64,000 nucleotides of DNA from Lumbricus rubellus (GCA_945859605.1 OX243822.1:18197058-18261057); one strand, 5' to 3'; shown: positions 1 through 12,045, counted from the first letter of the stretch. Translations and numbers: made by a program. The notes: generated by a model from the letters alone, not told the origin.

Positions 1-384
1 ACACATAATTATTTTCTATTGCAAATTATTTTATTCTGACATCTATAAATAACATCAAATATTCTATTTTGAATCAATTATAACAATTTTATATGCTTTT
101 AGTTAATTAAATTTTAGCCTTTTGGCTACTAATGTCCTTCAACTAAGCAAAAAGTGGCCCTCGTGTCCTCCAACTTAGAAAAAGTAGCCCTAAAGTCAAA
201 TAAGGTTGGGAACTCCTGATGTAGGCCTATCTAAGGCTTCTAGCTATAGAATCGACGGGGAATTCTGCCCTTTTAAAGTGTCAAAATGTTGCTGATCTCG
301 AGCAGATTTAGAACATACTCTCGAACTGGACTGTATGCTTTACGTTGACTTAATCCATTTATTTGCGTTTTAGTTGAACAATTT

Positions 385-475
385 GATATAGTGCCCTTCA
401 AGGTTGCCTTCTCAGGAGTGCTCCCAGTCCAACCCCGATCGAGTAGGATGGTCTTGAGAATAATGAGAAATGAAA
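385..475 (-). repeat. LINE 3'-end fragment (L2/CR1-like family)
   Basis: On the minus strand this is a degraded copy of the tail that recurs through the window: a CTGGGAGCRCYTCTGAG block followed by CTTGAAGGG. Only the last ~90 bp are present. Confidence 0.5.
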
Positions 476-728
476 CATAAAGTCCAATGGGTATTTAACG
501 AAGAGTAATATAATTATATAGTACATAATAATTATAATAATATGCCGTATCATATTTCATGGCATTGCACTGTAGTGTAATGTACTCTGTGTCCTGCGAC
601 TGCTGTCTAATTGCATCATAATCACCGCTGCATTACACAAAAATATTTCAAACATATGAATTACGGTACGGTATATAAACTGTACTTTTAGCTATGTAAG
701 AGATATAATTATAGGCCTGTATCTGTGT

Positions 729-850
729 GATTACTTGCGCGCTGTGTATTTGTGTGTGTATGTGTGCGTCGTGTGCGAGTGTGTGTGTCTGTGTGTGTGC
801 GTGCATGTGTGTGTGTGTGTGTCTGTGCGTGTGTGTGTGTGTGTGGATGT
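729..850. repeat. (TG)n microsatellite
   Basis: An imperfect TG run with interspersed TGCG and TCTG units. His/Thr or Cys/Val-rich frames over it are not genes. Confidence 0.9.
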
Positions 851-1274
851 GGGGGCGTGTGCTGCACATGCCATCAGCAAAGTCTCAAGGTCAGACAATC
901 CAGTGCATTTGAGGCCAATCATTAGACCCAAAATAATAAGTAATATAATGTAGGCTAATCTCGTGTAATTTCGTGTAATTTGGCCGTTGAAACGTTCAAT
1001 TATGAATACGTTGTACGACCTTATAAGTTATAACGATGAATCGTAATTAACATTGTATTGACATAATGCTGCCTTCTTTGCTGCCTAGAATATGACTCGG
1101 GAACAGGATATAATAATTATATAGGCCTAATACTATAACGTCGCTGATATAAATCTTATAAAGACTTAAAGCTGGCGTTATTTTCCCATTGAGGTTATAA
1201 TTATAAATACGTAACCAGCAGTGATGGTTAAGAGTCAGACCTGCATTTATAGCTTGGAAGTTTCATTCGTCATT

Positions 1275-1960
1275 CATTCCGGAAAAATATGTTGCGCCCT
1301 TCAAGAAAGCTACTTAGTGGCGTTACCTGCCCAGCCACGACCAAAGAGAAAGGTCTTGAGCAGCTGGTAGAAAGCAGGCAAGCTATTCCGAGGTAGTAAG
1401 CGCAGCGTAAGTGGTGGTCCATTTCAAGTGTAGAGGGGTCAATAACCGAGAAGGCACGACCCTGTCGGGTAGAAGAGTAGGTCCGAGGAACCAGCAGCTC
1501 CCCATTGGTCGAAGAGCGCTAAGCTCGACCGGAGGCTAAGTCAAAGATGGAGAACAGACAAGTAGGACGGAGCCCCACCAGTGAGACACCGGCAGACAAG
1601 TCATGGCGTTCTGTAGGAGATGTGTTGTGAGGCTGGAAGCCAGTGCAAAACATCACGCATGTGAATAAAAACCGGGGCATATTATGAATACGACCAATAC
1701 ACCTATGGCAGCAGAACGAAGGATTGATAGTCATAGATTTAAATCAGATGGGTGACCAGCTAGAACTGAGCAGCAATGATCAATTCTACCAGTAACGAAT
1801 GCGTGGACAATGACCACAGCGGTGTCACGGGATAGGGACCGCAGGACAACACGCAACTGACGAAGCTGGTAGTTAACAGTTTCATGTGTGACCAAGATGA
1901 CGTGCTGCGAAAGACTAAGCTTCCTTTGACGATCATATGACTTAGTTGTCACGCGCTTGC
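1275..1960 (-). mobile_element. 5'-truncated L2/CR1-like LINE, C-terminal ORF2 remnant and tail
   Basis: This is the longest copy of the LINE family whose tails litter the window. On the minus strand the upstream part encodes a peptide with LRQLRVVLRSLSRDT and a following HAFVTGRIDHCCS stretch, typical of the region after the reverse transcriptase palm in L2/CR1/Jockey-type LINEs. The downstream part carries the Pro-Leu-rich C-terminus (NSLPAFYQLLKTFLFG) and then the GCYCCTAAGTAG..CTTGAAGGG tail. The frame is broken between the two parts. Read on the plus strand it looks like meaningless sequence. Confidence 0.7.
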
Positions 1961-3387
1961 TGCATCATGCAATATGATATGATCGTAGCCTACGTTGATT
2001 TTGATTTTTACCCTATCTAATGTTTCAAATCCCCATCAACAATGGTTCCATAATGAATGACTTAAACAATGATTTATTTTCAGCATGGCATCATGTCATC
2101 ATCTTCACGGTCTGACGTGCGAACCCAGATTCTGACCTGACATCAATGCGGACTGCAGCCGCTGAGCCAAACCCTGACGACACCCTTTGAGCGGAAATTT
2201 TCCATGACGGCCTTTTTTGGTACATCAATGCATACATACATACATAGGCTATATACACATATACACACATACGAAGGTAAGTAAATGGAGCGTTCTAATA
2301 GGTCCGAATACAGCATAAATAAATATTAAATATAATGAGTGACCAATCAAAACCTTGCTTTGCATTTTGTGATTGCAAGATATTTTGTTTGAAATAAGAT
2401 AAGATAAGAATATATATTCTTTAATAGACCAATTAGGCTTATTGTTATCCGCTTTTTGGTGTAGGCCTACAGACATGGTTTAATAAACGAACGTATATAG
2501 GCTATACATCATTTCTATATCCAATCAATGCCAATTGTGTTTAAAATAGCAAAAAATCCTAAGTCAAAAATTCAATATAAATATATTCTTTTAATGACCA
2601 ACAAAATGCAAACACAATTATAGTATCCAATCAGACTCTGCAGCATCTTGCTTACAAATCCAAAAACCATACAACTTATGTGATGCAATACAAACTGATG
2701 TCATTTGCCTGTTTATAGGTTACGCAAGTCACGCGCATTGAGTCAGCGTGTCTTCTTCCTGCTTACTAACAAGCGCACATGTACACATGATACGCATCCT
2801 ACATTAATGAAACAATGGTCAAAAAATTAAACAAACTGTTGCAATAGCTGAAACAGTAAAAACTTTTTGCGGATGACGTGATTTTTCTTCCGATATTTGC
2901 ATAAATAAAGAAGGCGTTGACAGGCAGAACGGAAATTTGTTAATCGCACGTGATAAGTAGGCTACATGTAATTAATTAATGAGCTCCCTCCGTAATTCGT
3001 AGGCTAAGAACTGCGTGACAATGCAAGCCCATGCAGTCCAGAGAGTCTGAGCCATTTACGCACAAGCCTAGTCTATTTAAGAACGACGGTTCCTGGTTGT
3101 CTAAAACAAAAGTGCTCTGGCTTGTCTGATAGTTTAATTAATCACAACTGAGCATATATGAGAGAAGAACTCTGACAGAGAGATCCATAAGCTACTAAAA
3201 CAGTTCTCATAATTATATATAGTATTAATTTGGTCTATACCACTGAATTCGGAACTAACATCGTACAAGTTAATCGAGATAAGTCTGTGGTGTCTCTTGA
3301 GGTTCTTCAGTGGAGCGTATGTGAGAGAGAACTCTTACAGATAGATCGTAGTCTTGATTTTCTTCTGTTGAGTTCTTCAATCGCAGG
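1961..3387. other. Intergenic DNA upstream of the Ig/propeller receptor gene
   Basis: No coding region is recognised. The last ~250 bp should contain the promoter and 5'UTR of the receptor gene, but no TATA box at a convincing spacing can be named. A sequence with GAGAGARGAACTCT is repeated at about 3160-3180 and 3320-3340, a short direct repeat just upstream of the start codon. Confidence 0.5.
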
Positions 3388-6300
3388 ATGACGAGGACTA
3401 CATCTCCTGTTGTTCTGTTTCTGACCTTGCTACTAACCAACACAGAAACTGGTAGGTACCATAGCTACTATAGATTACTGCTCACCTATGACTGCAGTTG
3501 TCTCGTGTGTATTTTAATGCATTAACTATACGCCACTGTTCGTAATCTGAGAGTGCCAGTCCCAAGTCGGGATAAAGGAGGGTGGCGACACTAATTATCC
3601 TTGAAAAGACAGGGCGTCGCTAAACAGCATTGAAAAGTTTTATTGCCGTAAAATACCGCTTCAAGTTTAGTCTGATAATTATTGGTCTTTAAGGTCAGAG
3701 GAATATAATTAAACTAAAAAACGAGGTATGGTTGCATCAGTAACCATGGTTACTCGGTTAGGTAGGCCTATCATGGAAATGCAGATATTCAAATTTCCAG
3801 CATGAGGGTATATTATTTAGATTTCGATCTAAGTCTAAACTAAAGAAAAGGCAACAAACGCATGCATATAGGTCTTTCCCCGATTTATAATTAGTAATCT
3901 TGGTCTTCATTTCAAACTGACACATCACAGTATGACTATAACTCATAATATGAATGCATGATCACAAGTTATTACAGGACAACGAAAACATCCGGCTGGT
4001 TTTCATTGCACGATATTTGGGGAAGGGGTAATCATTCATAAATTGGCTGATCTAACCACACGTAGGCCTACATATGCATGCATGCATACAAACATACATA
4101 CACACACATACATACATACATGCATGCATGCATACATACACACACATACATACATACATACACACATACATACATACATACATACATACATACATACATA
4201 CATACATACATACATACATACATACATACATACATGCATACATACATACACACATGCATACATACAGTAGCATACGCACGTACATTATACATACATTCAG
4301 GCATACATGCATGTATGTCTGGTTGAATGTACGCACTTGCATTCATACATACATGTACATTTAAATATACACACATACATACACAGATTATGCATGCGCC
4401 CATATAGGCTTACACTTCAATACTGCACATGTAGTTGTACATAATACATGTATACTGCGCCCCTTACATAATTAGATATTTCCTCGTAGTCATTGAAATA
4501 CATTTAGAATTTTTGTATCGTCTTGTAGTGTTGGGTGGTCTGACGGTCTTCCCACAGGACACGCAGGTGATTGCCGGACAATCAACGAAGTTGAGCTGCT
4601 CCACGAATCTTCCATCCAATGACATCCACTGGAAGTATTACCCCATCGGCGTCAATCCTAAACTGGCCACTTCAACTCCAGTTTTCGTCTACGGGTTTGG
4701 AACGGTGGACGGGCGCTTCCGTCCTCGGCTCCAGGTGGAGATTGACGATACTACAGGTGCCACCAACCTGGTGATTAACCAGGTGAACTCATCTGATGCT
4801 GGCACCTACCTATGTCGTGACAATGCTGGAGCAGGAGAGAGCGGGGGTGCTCAGCTGATCGTGCTAGGTATGCTGGATTTAATTGGGTACTATATCAATG
4901 TAGAGTAGCTTTTGTAGCCTATACATGTAGGTAGTTTTGGTTAAGGTGTTACAGTAGCATTGTAATATACAATATCTTAATTTTTTAAGTACAACTGGGA
5001 TTCATTTGAAACTTCAATATGGATCTATTCGGACTGGATCTATTCGGACAACGAAAGTAACGGAACGAAGGATTAACTCACGGTAGGGTGGGAACGCGTA
5101 TACGAACGGCGTTCCCACTTTCCTACTGCTCTCGAAATTCTTGGCTTACGTTCCCACTGCTCGCCGGCCTCGCTCATCATGCAGGAAACTCTGAGTTCCA
5201 ACAATAGCCTACTTCGTCAGCATTCTCATTACTCAACTCACACATTTGGCGTTCCCACGGACCACCCAAACCACTTTATCCACTGACTGGCAAAAGATTA
5301 ATCATGGAGTTATGCACATATAGCCTAGTGGACTTTTAGCAGTTTCTTCCCTTTTCGTTTACGTCACAGAACTCACTAGGCTATTATTTTCTAATTGGCT
5401 TGCAAGAATCTAACAACTCTCCACCTGTAGCAGGCGATTGAAGAACCGCGTATCAGATTCGTTGTTCTATGTGGCCCTAAAATATTATTGTGTGAATTTT
5501 GTCAAATATTGAAAATCTGTTTCTCTTTGTGTAGAACCCAAAGCGATTTGCAAATTCAATATGAAGTCGATTCTGGAGACGGATGGTTGTGGGACGGAAC
5601 CGCAAGAACTGGAACTTCACTGCATCATTTCTTTCACGGGCAATTCCAGACCTACACTGGAATGGAGGAAGTTGGGAGAGAGGACGGCGATCAGGGAAGG
5701 AGTTCGGATGGAAAACTCATCGTTGGTCCTGACGCTTAAAGCTGCGCTTAACATGGACAGATCATCATACGTCTGCGTGTCAACCATTCCACGAGTATCG
5801 TCAAGAGTGTCATCAGCGTCAGCAGCAGCATCAGTTACAGCAGCCCAGTACAACTGTTCATCAGATGGCAGACAGATAACTTGTCATAGTAAGCAATATT
5901 GATTCAATTCATCTGTTTGATTAGCCTACTCGGTAGCTTATTTATTGATATTGGTTTTTTTAAATTTGTTACACTTTTCTAATTTATTTTATTGCAAGAC
6001 TGCAATATTGTATGCTTCTTGTGACTTGGCCCTACAGATATTATTTTTTTGTTATTTTATTAATTATTTTCAATATCTGTTTTTAAAAATTGTCCCAATT
6101 TCTTAAAATTTGTTCGTCTGTTTTGGTAATAGGCCTACCGTCGATTGATTTGCACTGTCCAGTTGCTTTAGTTTTTATTTGTAAGTTGCAAGACCAGAGA
6201 TCGTGTTGTTGTGTTGGTGGAAATAAGTGTGCATTGGTGCTGTAGACCTATTAAGAGGTATATAATGATTAAAAATATTAATGTGGCCAAACTGTGTGTG

Positions 6301-9300
6301 TGTCAAAGCGTTAGTTGCTAGTCACAAAGGAAAACATAAATGTTACTGGCTAGTTTACTGAGACCTGCATGCTTTCACACTTTTAATTAAGCATCCTATT
6401 CATTTAACAGAACGAGTTGCTAGCGTAGAACCAAGACTGTAGAAAGAAGTTTTCGCACTAGTTATTTTTATAGGCTATTAGTCTCTTTGTCCTTTGCTAT
6501 TTTCAGGTGTCACAGAACCTAACAGTGAGGAATGCAGGTTAAGGTCCACGTGTACACCAGCCGTCAACAACCCTACGTCTACAAGCACTACAATCATGAT
6601 GACAGGTAAATTAACCTCTAAACTCTCCATCAGTTCAAAAGTGTTTGTCTCCATTCTTCATACTAGTATCCATTTTTTATTAGACGATACCGTTAGTCAA
6701 TTATTATAATCAGATTTTATTCTCTTGATCCGATTAATTAAGTAACTAGAAATCAGTAGCAGTACTGTTTCCATTGTTTAGCCTATAGGTTGCAGGTATA
6801 CCGTGAAATATGGCCGCAGTGTTGGGTATAACATTATAAACCCCATCTCTCGCTATGGGCTATCCCCACAGGTATTTCATTCGAAACTGGAAACATAGCT
6901 TTTCACAATTCTTATCCTGATTCCTCCACTTCCCTCAACCTCCCACGCCGCTTCAACTCTAAATATCATTCACCCTGTTCTCCGGATATTGACCTCTGTC
7001 TATCAACTTTGCCTTGGTGAGCGCCTGTGTGGGGCGCAGTAGAAGTTCCGAGTTTACGATTACGATTAGGCCTATTAGGCTTACGTAAAGGAGTCCATAT
7101 TGGTGTAGCGTTAAGTAAACAGTAGGTCAACAATTTAAACAGAAGTTTCCTGGTCACAGGCCTTGTGCAAAGTTACATATAGTTTCCAGTGTCTGTATGT
7201 GCTACAAGTACAACTGGTCTCCCTCCACGACACGGGCATATTTTCGTGCAGTTTCCTCTGATGCCTGTTGTAATTGCCGCCATTGCCGTCGTAATTGGTG
7301 CACTCGCAGTGGCGTTCATTATCATCTGGCAAAGACGTTAGTACTACTTAATTAACGTCTCAATTAACTCCGATAATTTTCATATGCATGAACTAAATAA
7401 CCTGCCTACCAATCCCACGTTTAGTAGGCCTACGGCATATACATGTACAATGTATAGCCTACCTCGTCTTTTTCATACAATTATAGGCCTAGGCCTAGGT
7501 CTATTTTCTGTATTTGGAAACGGTTTCATTTCCGTTCACTTTGGTATTTAGGACTATACTCTTCATTTTAGCTGAGGTAACACTTTCCGGATTAGACAAA
7601 TCTGAATAATTATTGTAAAAAGGCTGCTCTCTGAGATACTGTTTCACGTTTATCTGAACAAATCTGTTCTTTGCAGTAAAAATTTCTCCTGATTTTGATA
7701 GGTAAACTCAATTATTCTATGCTCTATGTAGGCTAAGTCTAAGTAAAATCATGCAGAGATTAGCTAATGAAGCCCAGAACAATCCAGTCCACAGCTCCCT
7801 TAACTTTATGACTCTTCTTTTCAGATTTTTCGATTATAACGATTAACGACTTTGGCTAGGCCTATTATAATAGGCCTACTAGAGTTACCTCAAAACTCGA
7901 GCGAAGTCAGCTAAGTAGCCTAACATTGATCAAAAACTAAAGCCATGGTGCCTATTGTGATAAGCTCATTGCTTGGCATATATATAGGCTATAGCATGAT
8001 GATTGTATGATTATAAAAGAAGCACTTAATAATATCAACTGATTGTGTTTATAGATAAGAAGCAGATTCAGGCAATGGTCGGTCGAGCTGAACAACTCGC
8101 ATTCAGAAGAGCTCCAGGTACAAGTCTAAACTATAAATCTCGTTGACTGAATTATATTATCATTTATCCGGCAGAGTAGCCTATGTGAGTTTCTAGCGAT
8201 GGCGGTACATAAATAATACGCAGTAAAATTTGCCCTTGGACGACCTAAAAAGGATCAACCTTTTTGCCAACATTATAATAACATTGCATACCACAACATG
8301 ACCTATAGACCTACGACTGACTATATAACAGAGACAACATTATATAAAATAACAGGTGCATACATTGTATGTGGGTTATGTATCATGAAAATGATGGAAC
8401 ATCACACCTTGCAAAGCAAATAATAAGCCTAACAAACAGAAAACAACATGATGCAAAATAACAGGTGCGCATGTAGGCTAATTAGTTATGTACGGTATCA
8501 AAAAGAATAGATTAATATAGTGCTAATAATTAAAGTAGCGTGTATAGTGTATAGGCCTACATCACAAATTGACGTTGAATCTCTTTTGGGATGTTCTTGC
8601 ACTTTTATGGAGCTAATTTTAGAAACCTCTCAAAAGCAAAAAACCTTTATGGTGTGTATGGCTCAGAGTGTTTAGTCCTACACTTAGTCTAACCTTACTC
8701 ATCGTCTTGTCTTGCGGTCTTACCTTGCCATGTGTTACCTTGTCTTTCTTACCGTGTCTTACCTTGTCTTATACCTTGTCTTGCGCTACATAGTCTTCTC
8801 TTTCCATGTCTTTACCTGACCTTTCTTGCCCAGCCATATAGGCCTAGGGCCTACCATATACCTTCTCTTTCTCAAGCTTTCTCTTTACTCAATCTGAACT
8901 TTCCGTAACAGTGACTTTCTACACTTCAAACAACCACAGGTCTAATAATCATAATGCACATCTGAAATGCAGGGTGAGAATTGTCTGTAGGGTTGGGCTG
9001 TTTCAGCCCCCAGTCTTTCTTGGAGCCCCATAGTAAAATCTGTTTTTCACACCGCGATTCCAGGTGGATAATGGTCCACCCCCGGTTATTTTTCCACAAT
9101 TCTTACACTGCTGAAACGTATCAAAACTTGACGTTCTTCCTCTTTGCCGATTCTTCCAGAGAGAATCAGTTACCGTCAGGAGCCGATAGCAATCCACACG
9201 ATTCATTTGGTCCATTCGGATGAGAGACAGCAGCGACGGATCCGAGGAGTGACCGTCGTCGGTCAAGACGTCTTCGTCGTCAGCTCACAATGCCCAGAAA

Positions 9301-10802
9301 TCGTCGTCTACGACTCGTCCAGCTTCACGGAGAGGCGCCGCTTCGATGTGCCCGGCCTCATAGACGCCTGGGACATCGTGTCGTGCCCCATGAGCAACAA
9401 CCGTCTCTTCGTCATGGATGGAAAGAAATCGGACGAAACGAAACCGAACACCGACAAGGAGATCATCAGGTTTGCATCTATTTTCCTCAATCGTCACTCA
9501 CCTTTTGCCAGGCCTTTTTTAAACGTGCATTTGTACGCAAAATGTGCATTTCTAAATGGATTTGTGCAGTTGTAGAAGCACTTCTGTACAGTTGAAACTA
9601 ACAAAAATGTCATTCTCCTTCGATTGGAAGTAGGCTAATTTACCATAAAGGATGGGAAAGGAAAGACGGGGTTGTGCAGTTCTAAGACTTCCTTAAAAAC
9701 AGCCCTGCATCAGGTTACCATCTATTTTCCTCAATCGTCACTCACCTTTTGATTGTATAATTTTATTATGCTAGTTAAGAAGTTGTTATTCCGTCATTTC
9801 ATTCAAGATCGTATTCGTAATCGTAATCTTCAAATTTCTAAGGCGCTACTGGAAAGCCAAGCGCGGGGCAGCAGCTTATTCACGAGCGCTGCGTTGAGTC
9901 AAAAGGGTTGTCCGTAAGAGTAGTCCATGGGGGTCCGGGTCGAGGTAGGCTACCCTACGATCAGAGGGGCGGAAAAGCGGAAAGTGAGTATTCTTATGTA
10001 GGCTACTTTATTGAACCGCCTGCAAACGCACAGTCGGCCGTGATAGGCTACATCTTTTTAGCCCAATGCTAGCAGGTGGCCCTGGCTAGCGGGTCCTTCG
10101 ACTCATTCTGGGTCTTCTGGGTAAGCCGACATGTTCGACAACTATATGATGCAGCCTAATAATTTTATGACTTCCAATGAGTTGGCTGCCAAATAAAATG
10201 TTATGTTATGTTACCTAAGGTTCGAGCCGAGCGGCGACTTCAAATCGTCGTGGAGCACGAAGCGGAAGGCCGGGTATCTATCGGTTGCCAGGGACGGGAA
10301 CGTCGTCCTGGCTGTCTACGCGAAGAACGTCATCGTCGAGTACAGTCCAGAGGGACACCGGATCCGGAAGATCCGGATCAACTCCGTGGCGGGAGAGGTA
10401 CATCCGCACCACGCCTTCAAGCTGGACACCGGTCACTTCGTCGTCATTCACGGGATTGGAGACAGCCTTCATCGGGCCTGCATCGTCAACGAAGACACCG
10501 GGGCCCTCGTTAAGACGTTCGGAGGGAAGAAGGGATTGGGAGAGGGGCACATGAATCTGCCCAAGTACCTTGCCGTCGACAGTGCTGGGTCTGTTATGGT
10601 ACTCGACCAGAATAACAATAGGGTATTGTTGTTGGGGTTCGACCTTCAGTGCCAGGGTGAACTCGTCAGAAGTACAAATGGGTTGCTCAGTCCTGGTAAG
10701 ATCCACCTGAATGAGTCGAGTGGTCGACTCTTCGTCACTCAATCGGATTCGATTCTCGTCTTTGACGTTCTGCAGAGGAGCGCAGTGATGCCCATTCTTT
10801 AA
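3388..10802 (+). CDS. Putative single-pass receptor: Ig-Ig-TM-cytoplasmic beta-propeller
   Basis: Exons: 3388-3451, 4529-4867, 5535-5888, 6507-6605, 7190-7336, 8055-8117, 9160-9469, 10220-10802. They sum to 1,959 nt (652 residues plus TAA), and every junction keeps frame. Residues 1-20 form a signal peptide (hydrophobic VVLFLTLLL). Exon 2 is an Ig domain (LSC, W, DAGTYLC). Exon 3 is a second Ig domain (LHC, LEW, RSSYVC). Exon 4 gives a Cys- and Ser/Thr-rich stalk. Exon 5 carries the transmembrane helix at about residues 309-331, followed by basic residues. Exon 6 is a short basic juxtamembrane segment. Exons 7-8 encode an NHL-like beta-propeller (for example LPKYLAVDSAGSVMVLD and NNNRVLLL). 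Exon 7 has no upstream in-frame ATG, so it must be an internal exon. Exons 2-6 are all phase 1-1, typical of shuffled extracellular modules. Function is unknown; ligand binding outside and protein binding by the propeller inside is an inference. Two separate genes remains the main alternative. Confidence 0.72.
3885..3990. repeat. Interspersed repeat (shared with 15.2 kb and 53.3 kb)
   Basis: This stretch resembles parts of 15215-15440 and 53240-53515 (ATTTCAAACTGACAC, then CAGTATGA, then TTATTACAGG). It is in the first intron of the receptor gene. The family is not recognised. Confidence 0.45.
4072..4275. repeat. (CATA)n microsatellite
   Basis: Nearly 200 bp of CATA/CACA/CATG tetramers in the first intron of the receptor gene. 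The Tyr/Ile/His-rich or Met/Tyr/Val/Cys-rich frames in all phases are artefacts. Confidence 0.95.
5086..5275. repeat. Interspersed repeat with GTGGGAAC/GTTCCCAC palindromic ends
   Basis: GGTGGGAACGCGTA is followed by ACGGCGTTCCCAC and, later, GCGTTCCCAC..CCACCCAAACCACT. The same blocks recur in shortened form at 20284-20345, so this is a dispersed element. It lies in the second intron of the receptor gene. The palindromic arrangement suggests a small non-autonomous DNA element. Confidence 0.5.
9464..9751. repeat. 44-bp direct duplication flanking a MITE, including a splice donor
   Basis: 9464-9507 and 9708-9751 are the same 44 bp with two mismatches. The left copy spans the exon 7 donor of the receptor gene (CAG|GTTTGC); the right copy keeps a donor-like CAG|GTTACC. 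The intervening ~200 bp is a MITE. The duplication is far longer than an ordinary 8-bp target duplication. Confidence 0.85.
9509..9707 (-). mobile_element. Small hAT-like MITE (CAGGGCT family)
   Basis: Inverted copy of the element also seen at 28484-28676, 53717-54403 and 62067-62254. Ends are CAGGCCTTTTTT and AAAAACAGCCCTG; the middle carries the characteristic AAATGGATTTGTGCAGTTGTAGAAGCAC block split by drift. It lies immediately inside the intron after exon 7 of the receptor gene. Confidence 0.75.
9838..9925. repeat. Short interspersed repeat shared with 32.5 kb
   Basis: GAAAGCCAAGCGCGGGGCA, CACGAGCGCTGCGTTG and CAAAAGGGTTGTCCG recur with small changes at 32472-32565 in the same order. 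The family is unknown. Confidence 0.55.
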
Positions 10803-11357
10803 AGATAGATATGGCCTAATACACAATACTTTGTATATAGGTTACCGGGTATAATTTTATAATAATTTATAAATTCTTTAGATATAGAGATAGGCCTATA
10901 CATTGTACATATATAATAATTTGTAGGACTACATTCTAAACATAAATGTATGTATATATTATTTTTATAATTATGACAGCTTCGTGTAAATAATTAGCAG
11001 CAGAAGTAGCCTACCATAGGCTACACAGTACACATTTATATGCTTCACGTGACAGTGGCGGTTTCTGGGTTTTTGTACTATACTTACATGTAAGCTTATT
11101 TTAAAGTCTCAACTGATTGTTTTAACATTACCATTATGATAGGTACATGTATATTTATGACAGCCATAATAAGCTTCGCTAGGCTTAAATCGCAATTCGC
11201 AAACGACGGACATTGGTCCGAAATTGTAAAAAAACTGACTGTTATTTCGATCCGGATTAAGCTGAATAATTGTCTCTATAGGACTACCTCCGCACTGTTC
11301 ATTTCCTGCACCGCTTAAGCATGAAGACAATTCTTTATTGGTCTAATTCTTAAGCTT

Positions 11358-11575
11358 GGCTTATATCTCTACTCTACTCTACTCTACTCTACTCTACTCT
11401 GCTCTGCTCTACTCTGCTCTACTCTGCTCTACTCTACTCAACTCTACTCTACTCTATAGGCCTGCTGTACTGTACTTTACTCTACTCTGCTATATCTGCT
11501 CTACTCTACTCTACTCTACTCAACTCTACTCTACTCTACTCTACTCTGTGCTGCTCTGCTCTACTCTACTCTAAT
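11358..11575. repeat. (CTCTA)n pentanucleotide array
   Basis: About 40 imperfect CTCTA/CTCTG units, interrupted near 11455-11490 by a TAGGCCT-containing segment. The Leu/Ser/Tyr-rich frame across it is an artefact. Confidence 0.95.
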
Positions 11576-11714
11576 TGGCCAGGTTGACCTTTCGCAGCAG
11601 AATAATAAAAATGGTACACCATTGTTTGCAACTGATTTTTGTTACCGGTACCAGGTAGGGTACTAAAGGTTGTTAAGATCGATCCTCTGAAAACGACTTT
11701 CATGAATTCATTAG

Positions 11715-11800
11715 AAAATGAATTTGCATAGCGCCCATCAAAGGGTACTACTCAGAGGCGCTCCCAACTCCCAGCGCAGTCAAATAAAAATGTATTAGGA
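11715..11800 (-). repeat. LINE 3'-end fragment (L2/CR1-like family)
   Basis: Minus-strand copy of the dispersed tail: CTGGGAGTTGGGAGCGCCTCTGAGTAG then CCCTTTGATGGGCGCTATGC, ending by the AAATTCAT/GAATTC remnant of the TGAA tail. Confidence 0.6.
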
Positions 11801-12045
11801 TGAGAAACTTGGTCTGTTGCTGTAGCCTCCTGAGACCCGAGAAAAAGTTCTGAGATATTTCTTTAATTTTAATCGATATTCTGGTACACTAGGGTGTTAC
11901 TACACCCCAGTAAATTGTAGTTTAAGAGCCCCATGTCAGGAAGGGGTAGATCTACTGTGTGCATTATAATGTACATTGGGTCTAGCCTATAGCCTATAGC
12001 CTATGTTTTAAAGACCCATGCAGTCACCCAGGGCATGAGGGTAGC

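Larger units (their letters stand above)
1..1269. other. AT-rich intergenic DNA with short repeats
   Basis: No coding signal is recognisable. It contains a short LINE 3' end near 385-475, a TG microsatellite near 729-850, and several TAGGCCT palindromic motifs. Short reading frames over the TG tract are low-complexity artefacts. Confidence 0.6.

Noticed and set aside
4036..4403. Several Tyr/Ile/His or Met/Tyr/Val/Cys-rich frames on both strands
   Set aside because: All come from the CATA microsatellite.
10278..10826. 182-codon minus-strand open frame
   Set aside because: Shadow of the GC-rich last exon of the receptor gene; the plus frame has the propeller repeats and correct splice phase.
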